A stretch of DNA of 64,000 nucleotides from Linnemannia hyalina (Eukaryota > Mortierellomycota > Mortierellomycetes > Mortierellales > Mortierellaceae): positions 186,001 through 250,000 of the forward strand of contig JAHRHY010000016.1 of assembly GCA_019671135.1 (NCBI GenBank). Reading direction: 5' to 3'. Shown here piece by piece: positions 55,980 to 64,000 of the stretch. The position numbers and the translations under genes were made by a program. A model generated the notes under the pieces. The model was not told where the DNA came from, did no database searches, and saw nothing but the letters and a program-made list of their open reading frames with translations. Position 1 is the stretch's first letter; each line of letters begins with the position of its first letter.

Positions 55980-58578
55980 TGTGAAGGGATCCGTTGTGCA
56001 GGGGGGATTACAGGGGGAGGTGTGATGTGCAGGCAGGCAGGCAGTGTGTGTGTATGTGAGGGGTGTGGAGGAGTTTGGTAATAAAAGAAAAGAGAGAGAA
56101 GAAAAGAAAGAGAGAGAGAGAGAGACAAGAAAAGGAGGAGGGATGGGTGAGAGAGTGTTTTGGTGGCAAAAAAGGAAGAGTGTGTGGATGGGATGATGAC
56201 AAGGAGAGACGAAGGGAAGGAAGGGAAAAATGATGATGAGAAAAGAAAAGAGACAAGAGGGTGAAGAAGAGGCACAAGAGAATTATTCTCTTGGAAGTGA
56301 ACGTAAACAGACATAAGACACAGCAGGGTCAACAGACCTGCCGAACCTGTTCCTGGAATAACAAAAACAAAATGAACCCACCAACCCTCTAAAAATAAAA
56401 GAAAAAAGGGGACTGCTGACTGCTGACTGCCGACCTGGAGACCCTTCTTCGATGCCCCTTGTCGACTAGGGACAGGCGCACTTGTCACCTTGATACACAC
56501 TCATGATCTTATTCTCCGATGAAGAGAACAGGTCGTGGCATGTGGACATGCCTGTCTTTCAGTTCTCGTTGTCGTTTGTGTCTGTGCCTTCCCAAGTGTC
56601 TCTGTGCTGCTGCCATTACACATTCCCCTGCTGCCTTCTTGTCCCCGTCAGCCCACCATCTGTCCCTTGTCTCCGGACACCTTCACCCCTCATTATTCAC
56701 AACCCTCATTTACATGTACCTTCCTTCACAGAGATCGAATTCATAAAGTGCTCTCCCAACCGCCCTATTAAGTTGAGAGCACATCCAACCACACACACAC
56801 GATGCGCCTATCCCCCTCACTCTCTCTCTCTCCCTGTTCCCGCCCATCCATCCCCATCCAACGTTGCATTTGCTAACAACAATGTGAGCCCATATCACAT
56901 TTCCTGCAACCAACCACTACTTCCTTACCACTGGACAGACCATCCATACACATGAACAAACAGACAAATGCAAAATGCTCAAATTGCCATCTCCCTTTTT
57001 TTATCCCTCCTCCACCCATGCCATCGCCAAGCAAACCCTCCCCGAGGAAATGTTTTTTTTTCGCAACCGAAGCAAACCAACCATAAAAGACCTCGAACTC
57101 GACGACAAAAAAAAGGGGACCCAAGGCAAAAGCATACAATTAACAAAACTGCTGTGTCTTGTAATTGTCCACATTGATGGGGCTTCTTTCCCCTTTATTA
57201 TGGACGCCACTTTTTCTTCTCTCTCCGCTCCCTCGACCTCCTGCTCGTCTGCTTGTCATGCCTGCCTGCTTCATCTGATGTTCAGAAAATCACGGAGAAT
57301 AAAATCAGCAGTGGCGCTTCTTGATAGAGGAGGCAGCGAAGAAAAGGCAGAAAGGATGGCAAGAAGAGAAAGAGGAGAGGGACATGCAAAGAATGACTTG
57401 CGAAAACAAAAAGACCGGGAGACCAGGATAGCAAGGGAAAAAAAAAAGGGCGCCATCTGTTTTTTTCATCGTCTGTATTGTTTTATCATGTAAGCACAAC
57501 TTGTAGATTTTTCTTTTAAAAAATGAGGAGTCGAGGGCTAATTGTGGCAGTGGCTTGGGCCCATGTAAAAAAAACACATAGCGGTTCAGGTCGGCTGATG
57601 GTAAGGTGGCTCTCTCTGCACAAGGACCACTTTGCCCAATGCAAAGGCAAGGGAATAGATACTACATGGAGGAGCATAGAACATAAGACCGGATAATAAC
57701 CCCAAAGAGGGAAAAGGGCCCAAAGACATTTGGTCCGAGACAAAAGCTCTGGATTAACAAAAACACGCCACCAATTCCAATACCAACCCACCCGCATAAC
57801 ACACACACACGCACGCACACACTGGAACTGAGAAAGCCTGGCACATGATCATAAACCTTCCTTCCTTCTCTCCTTTTTCCTCCCACCCTTCTCCGACATC
57901 CTCCTTTTCCATTCCCCCTTTCCATCCACAAACCTTGATCGCCCCATTCGCATGAATAAACGGTTTGTGGTACAAACAAAGGAGTCATTTCAAGGTTAAT
58001 TGCCATCATTCAAGGAAACAAGGATTGAAGGAAAAGACAACACCGACCTCATAAAGCATGCCATGCATGTTGGACAGGTGGTCTTCCTTGAATTAATTTA
58101 AAAAGGGACAGCCGTTGGGCAATGGTCGGGAAAACAAAAATAATAAAAAGCGCGGGAAAAATACATCCAACGGATGTGTCCAAAAAGGTTATGTGAAAAG
58201 AGAGAGGGTACCCATCAAGGAGTACTTTTTGGCATCATTTATATGTTTTTGTTTCGTTTTTCTTTCTTTAGGCTAAGTGAACGACGTTAATGTAAAGAAG
58301 GGAAAGGTAAGGTAGACTGAAATCTGCGCATATAGTTTGTCCCACAGAAGCAAATAATAAAAGATGTAGTGATTGGTTGTACAAGGGGAGGAGAGTAATA
58401 GTAGTAATAGGGACGAAGAAGCAAAAAAAGACAAACAATAATAGAATGGTGAGTAGTACAGACAGATAAACAAGAACAAAAAAAAGTATGGGCCTATGCG
58501 GCAGAGTGCAATCTTGCCATGGCTGGGGAATGGACGAATGATCGTTTCCAGAAGAGATAGAAGAAAAAAAGAAGAGAC
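55980..58578. other. Spacer between the two SERTA-like genes
   Basis: Purine- and CT-rich sequence, including GA-rich repeats at 56090-56130. It should contain the promoter of the gene at 52924-55979. No gene is supported. Confidence 0.45.
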
Positions 58579-61446
58579 CTAGGCACGGCCGGAGGTACGT
58601 CGAAGAAGACGGGACGACTGACGTTTGGGAGACCGGGTCAGGAGCAGAGGAGAAAGGACGCCAGCATCCTCTCCCTCCACTCTAGTATGGACCTCGTCGG
58701 CCTTGAATCGCTTGGATGGGTCCATTTCGTGGTCGATAGAATGCGCCACAACAACGCCACCCTGGTGATGGGTCAAATCGCCGTCATGGGTGGCGGTGAT
58801 GAGAGGTAACCCCGAGGAGGGTGGAGGAGTCCTGGGTGAGGGTGGAGAGGATTCTGGACTAGAACAGGGCGACTCAGAGATATCATCATCACTTGGGCGC
58901 CGGCGTTTGGGCGGCATCGTAGCCACCTGCTGGGACTGTTGCTGCTGTTGTTGCTGTCCTTGATGTTGTTGGCTGTCCGGTTCATACTGCTCTTCAAGGT
59001 CAGACTCCAACGTATCCAGACGCGAACCAAAGGAGCTGGACTCTGACACATTCTGGTATCGACGACTAATCCTGCGAGACTTGCGGCGTTGACTTGCCGA
59101 CTGGCCATTATCAGCACTCTGGCCCGTCAATCCTCCTGCGGCAAGACTCTTGCTTCGCTTGACCATCCTGGGGCCTCTTGAAGGCGAGAGTGGCGGCGAT
59201 GTAAGTGTCATTTCGCTCATTTCCAGATCGACTTGAGCGGGAGGACTGGTGACGCACGAGGGAGAAGTCGTTGGACTACTGCCCTCGTCGTCCGTATCAT
59301 GAGCATAGACAAGCGAAGGAGGGCTGAGGACATCGGCATCACTCTCCCACAATTCATCCTGCTCATGTCTCTGGTCAACGTTAACAACTGGAATCAATTC
59401 GGAGGGCTCTCCTAACAACGGCGCCGCAGTAACATTAGGGGCGACAGAAGTCCATTCCGAAACTGTTCCTGACTCTACTGCCGTCGTGGTAGCAGTCTCG
59501 GCATGGGACAAATCAATCGGATCATTGCTGTCCAAGGAAGAGACTGTGTCTGCAGTAGCATTATCCGTTGATTCGGAGATGTCGCTGTCGTTGGTTACGC
59601 CAGTGGTGTTCGCAATAGTGGACGCAGCAGCAGCAGCTGTGGCGCTGAGGATGACCGAGGCGACGGTCGGCGGTGTCACCTCGATCACGGTCGATGTCAT
59701 GACTGGCTGGATTGGGAACTGGCCTGAGAGAGCATCCATGATTTCCTTTGTAGTGAGAGGAACCGTTTGTTGTTGCTGCTGGTGATGTTGTTGCTGTTGT
59801 TGATGTGAATCCATAGTAGGTCCAAGAGGGAAGGCTGCCATGGAGTAGGCAGAGGCGACAGAGGTGAGGATCTGCTCTGCTGTTGGAGCATCAGCACCAG
59901 CCATGGAACTAGGTGTTATCGGTGATAGTGGGGATGCGGGCACTGAAGGGATAGAGTCGATGGGGGTGTAGGCGGAAGAATGATCCTGTGGCAATGCCGA
60001 TGAGATGGACGATGCGATAGGGATGGGTATAGAGGAGCTGGCTGTGGCTGTGAAGCAGGTCGAAGTCATAGTAGCGGCGCTGGTTGATAGGAGCTGAGAG
60101 AGCGGCTCATTGGGATTGGCTGCCATCAGGAGCTCATAATACGTCTGTTGTGGCAGGTGCGAGGTAGAGGAGGAGGGCTGTTGGGTCGACAGGACGAGGG
60201 ATGAAGCCGCGTTTGCTGAGGGAGAGGAAGAGGAGGAGTAATCGTCTGAAAAGGAAACCAAGGGGATAGAGGAGAGCGAGAGTGAGTGATAATGCTGCTG
60301 CTGCTGCTGGAGTTGCTGTTGTTGCTGCTGCAGCGAGGAGTAAAAGTCAGACATGGTAGGATCGGGTATAGATGTCAGAGCTGACCCTGTTACGCTACCA
60401 TTCGACGACTGGGATTGCGACGGGATAGGGATAGGTCCAGTTGCGGTCGAAGTAGATCCCAAGCTGAGCAGCATGTCGAGTGAGAGAACCGAAGCGGAGG
60501 ACGAGTCTTGGCTCCAGTCGTATCCGGACGAGGGCTGCTGCTGATCGTATTCCGAGTGGGAGGCCATCTCCTGATCGAATGCCTGCTGTTCCTGGAGGTG
60601 CTGCTGTTCCTGTTGGAGCTGCAGTTGCATCTGCTCCTCCTGCTGTTGTTGCTGTTGCTGGAGCAAGAGCTGTTGTTGCTGCTGTTGTTGTTGTTGTTGT
60701 TGCTGGTGATGGTGATGGTACCCGGCCATAACTGGGCGCAAGAACGCCTGCATCCTGATCCTATGCAGCATGCTAATTGCATTTCATATATGTACAGCAA
60801 AACAAAAATACGTTAATCTCTTTACTCTTTCCAAGGTGTCGGATTCATCAATCTTCCTGTCGCCCTATGCATTTTCACTCCCTCCAATGTTCATTATCTT
60901 TGACCCCTTTCAGAGTCAAAGATGTCTCCTTCTAAAGCCACCTCCATCTCTCACTGTTTCATTATTTGTATAACCGTGTCAGTTATCTCCCGATGCTTTT
61001 GTATAATAAACTTTTTCGCACTTTGCCTACAAACATCCTCCACCTACACCCACCTTTTCCTTTTCGTACAATAAAAAACTCTAAACACCGACCCTGTCAA
61101 AGACGTACCATGTAAGCTGAACTTGCCGCAAGAGCGTATTCTGTCGTCCAGAAGAAGGATGCTGCAGTTTCTGTATACACAAATCAGCAATGTGTTCTGT
61201 CATATGTGGGTCGACATGTTCTCGTTGCAGGTGTTGATGGTAGTGCTGGTATGTTATTTGCTGCTGTTGTTGGTGATGTTGTTCCTGGGAGTGGGAGTAG
61301 TAGATGTCGATGAGGTTGTTGTCGCTGTTGTCTGTTGGTGCGGCTGAGGCGGGGGTGTCGTCGACAGCTGATGAGGAAGAAGAGGAGGACGACGACGATG
61401 ACTCTGAGGGAGTCGAGGAAGTCGGTGATGGAGGAGACCAGTCCAT
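58579..61446 (-). CDS. Gln/Ser-rich protein with N-terminal SERTA-like segment (2)
   Basis: Exons 61446-61109 and 60772-58579; intron 336 nt; 843 aa from MDWSPPSP. The ATG at 61446 directly follows a CACAG, so a 5' exon cannot be excluded; an in-frame ATG at 61533 would add 29 residues. Residues 88-121 (ADLCIQKLQHPSSG, then NTLLRQVQLTCMLHRIRM) give the SERTA-like pattern, and the intron falls inside it. Poly-His/poly-Gln tracts follow (from about 132), then long Ser/Thr-rich stretches, an acidic middle, MPPKRRRPSDDD as a probable nuclear signal, and a basic C-terminus (SRLLRRTSGRA). It is probably a transcriptional regulator; this is inferred. Confidence 0.75.
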
Positions 61447-64000
61447 CTGTGGATGAGGGTTAAGTTTGTCGGTTTTGGTGGTGGCTGTTTGGTGCGAGAA
61501 AGAGGTCGTGTGCGCAAGGAGAGTAATAAGCAATGGGATAAACAGAAGGAAAAAGAAGGGGGGTCAAAGAAGGGAGAGATAGTGTTTGAAAACGAGGCAA
61601 TATGGTTTTGGGGGATATGCGATGCTGGGAAGCTGTTGGGCTTGGCAGTTTTTTTGTTCTATGGTTTAATATGTATGTGGAATGGATGTATGATGGATAT
61701 TTGCTGTGCGTGATGGATATGTTTGTTATTGTTGTTTATGAAGAGGAAGCGGTGGTGGTGGACATGAATGATAGGGACAAGAGGGCAAGGGTAATACAAA
61801 GATACAAAAGGGGTGGCGAGAGTGCAGTTAGAAAGAGCAAGGAAGTGAAGGGAAAGAAGGGAGTGAAGAGAAGCGGGGGCTGGTTATGGACAGAGGGAGG
61901 GAGAGAGAGGGAGACAAAAGAGAAAAGTGTTCCAACGACAGTCAGCAGCAGCAGCAACAAGCACGCAGCAGCAGCAGAGGGCGGGTCAAGTGAGAATCAG
62001 CGGGGGGAGAGGATGATGGCGGAAGGATGAGAGGAACGATGTGAAGGATGGGATGAGATCAGAGTAAAAGTACAAAAGGGTAGGGTGCAAGGGTGCAAAG
62101 GTGCAAAGGGAGACAAAGTGGTGTGAGTGAGGTGTGAAGAAAGAAGAAAGGCGAAAACGAGAGGTGGTGGGCACAGTGTGAAAACAACAAGGGAATGGCT
62201 CGGAGACAGTGCAAGAAACAAGTGAAAAGGAGACACTCGCTCTTCGGCAGCAAAACGAGCAAGAGAGAGAGAGAGAGAGAGAGAGAGAGGCACACTCGCA
62301 CTCATATCATTACGCACCTGCTGTCAACCGACCACACGATCACACTCTCTCTTCTTCTTCTTCTTCTTCTTCTTCTTCTTCTTGTTTGCCCCAACCACAC
62401 ACCATTTCTTTTCCTCTTTTCCCGCCAATCTTGCAACCTTTGTCGTTAATTTCTGCCCTATCGTCGTTGCGTTCTTGTTCCCTCGAAGCAACCAACAAGG
62501 CCCAACCTTTTTTTCCTTTCTTTGTTCGTGTGCTGTTTGTTGTACCCGCCCTTTTTCCCTTCCATTCCCTTTTCCTCCCTTCAATCTCCCTTTCGCCTCC
62601 CGCCTCCGCGGTGCTGTTTGGTGCAGCCCGTCTGTCCTTGTGTCTAAAATTAAACACTGCCCTCATGATTTGATTGGTTCGTGATCGGGCAGCAATAATT
62701 GAGCAGCACAGTCACCTCATCCTCTCTTCCTTCTGACCTCGTGCAAATATTTTTTATGACGTCATCAATTTTTTTTATGAGTGCTTGACTCTGACTGATG
62801 GATACGCCACCAAACGCGAACGTGTCGCGTCAACCTTCACTATTGATCAAACTAACAGTGTGATATTGTTAATTTACTCGCCTTTGTATTGGGGACACAG
62901 TCATGAAAAATAATAACAAAATATAGAACGCATTCCAGGCACTTATATCTATCACCCTACTACTTCAAGACGTCTACATTTCGTCCCATCCATCGCTTTT
63001 TTTCTTCTTCTTCTCTTCACCCAACGCCTTCTCCTCCACTATAATCTCCAACTCTACTTCCTCCAAACACATCCCAGAAACTACTACAACCGGCACAAAC
63101 ACCCAATCATGTGCCCAACTCGAAAACCGATACGCCTTGTCAAACACCCCAAGCCATCCAAAAATGGCGGCTGCCTCTGATCCTCCCACCCCTCTCTCCT
63201 CTTATTCGACATCACAATCTTCCCAAATATCCACACCAATGTTAAATTAAACACTCTACACATGCGCATCGCGCGGAGGACTGAAGGAGTTTGGCAGGTA
63301 TAGGGCACGATCTAGGAGAGGGATTCTTGGCAGCAGGGGTGGAGGTTGTGATGACGGGCGCCGGTCCTGAGGAGGTTCTTGTAGTGGAAGGAGGGTTGGC
63401 AGTGAAGTTTGATTAACTTTGGACGAGCTAAGAGAACACGCGCGGAGATTTTGTAGTAGGAATGTTGTGACCCTAACCGCCATATATACTTTATTTTATT
63501 TTGCTTTGTTTTGTGGATTCATGCATGCATGAATGCGGATGGCCAAAAGAAAAATTAGGGGGTTAGAGATCAGATCAGGGCAGGAAAGAGGAAAGGAATG
63601 TAAATTAGAACGTTAGAGGGGGGAGGGAGGGTAGGAGAATAAAAATGAAAACGAAGGCATGTCGACAAAAAAAACAGGGGGTTAACTAGGTGAGGATAAG
63701 GAGAGTGAGAACTGAGAGATTTAATAAAAAAAAACAAAGGCATGTCTAGGAAAACAGGGGGTTGGCTACAGTCGTAGGTGAGGAAAGGAAGTGAGAGAGA
63801 GGGAGTGAGAAACAAGAATCACAATGGCATGAATTGCTTTCACCCCTGAACCATGAACCGTGATATATAGGGCATTATTTTACGTTTATTCTTGTTCTCA
63901 ACGTTTCGTTACGGATGAGAAACAAAGACAACGAAGATAACGAGAAGAAAAAACGAACACTGCATGACAGACAAACCAACGCAACCAACTGTAGTACATG
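61447..64000. other. Upstream region of the second SERTA-like gene and window end
   Basis: Purine-rich on the plus strand to 62200, then a (GA)n run at about 62262-62290 and a (CTT)n run at about 62350-62383. A minus-strand pair of frames (63483-63259, starting MAVRVTTFLLQNLRAC, and 63189-62974, with AAIFGWLGVFDKAYRFSSWA) could be exons of a small gene, but I found no convincing splice joining them. Otherwise nothing is recognised. Confidence 0.4.

Noticed and set aside
62974..63483. Two minus-strand frames that might be exons of one small gene
   Set aside because: No GT-AG pair joins them in frame, and neither has a recognisable domain.
1..64000. tRNA or rRNA genes
   Set aside because: A scan by eye for B-box-like ggttcgaatcc and cloverleaf arms found no candidate; a covariance-model search would be needed to exclude them.
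1..64000. CRISPR arrays or other prokaryotic defence systems
   Set aside because: The tandem arrays seen have no spacers, and all genes are eukaryotic with introns.

Overview
The window reads as chromosomal DNA of a filamentous fungus. Genes have short GT-AG introns (mostly 83-127 nt), CT-rich leaders and codon use typical of fungi. Intergenic spacers are long and rich in homopolymers and minisatellites. The gene styles suggest an early-diverging lineage, most likely Mortierellomycota: a nitrate cluster, decayed F-box/LRR-like paralogues, and a spliced gene carrying a PD-(D/E)xK-like motif. That placement is inference, not something the sequence proves.

Left part (1-14.8 kb): a nitrate assimilation cluster. 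A nitrate transporter (minus strand, 4293-5998) and a nitrate reductase (plus strand, 6712-9635) diverge from a shared 713-bp promoter. A nitrite reductase (11341-14772) follows the reductase on the same strand. Together they cover nitrate uptake, reduction to nitrite, and reduction to ammonium. The transporter's 3' end and 3' flank are repeated as an identical inverted copy at 1-800, giving two convergent transporter tails around a 3.07-kb spacer. The spacer holds a broken gene with a cysteine-rich tail and a dispersed repeat. The nitrite reductase promoter carries two CTCCGAGG motifs, one inside a 15-bp tandem array.

14.8-32 kb: a gene-poor, repeat-rich stretch. It holds decayed LRR-like genes, a small DUF1917-like gene, an intact seven-exon gene with a PD-(D/E)xK-like motif, direct repeats, and a dynamin/Mx-like GTPase whose G3 motif has lost its aspartate.

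32-41.5 kb: a seven-exon kinesin-14-like gene whose switch I and II motifs are degenerate, a small membrane protein, a secreted TIM-barrel glycoside hydrolase-like protein, and a possible small secreted protein.

41.5-49.8 kb: a degenerate region with tandem repeats, an RNase H domain from a retroelement, a broken Tc1/mariner transposase and long homopolymers.

50-64 kb: an intronless amino acid permease, followed by two minus-strand genes for long Ser/Gln-rich proteins. Each has a short N-terminal segment resembling a SERTA motif. The last 2.5 kb is repeat-rich and has no gene I can support.
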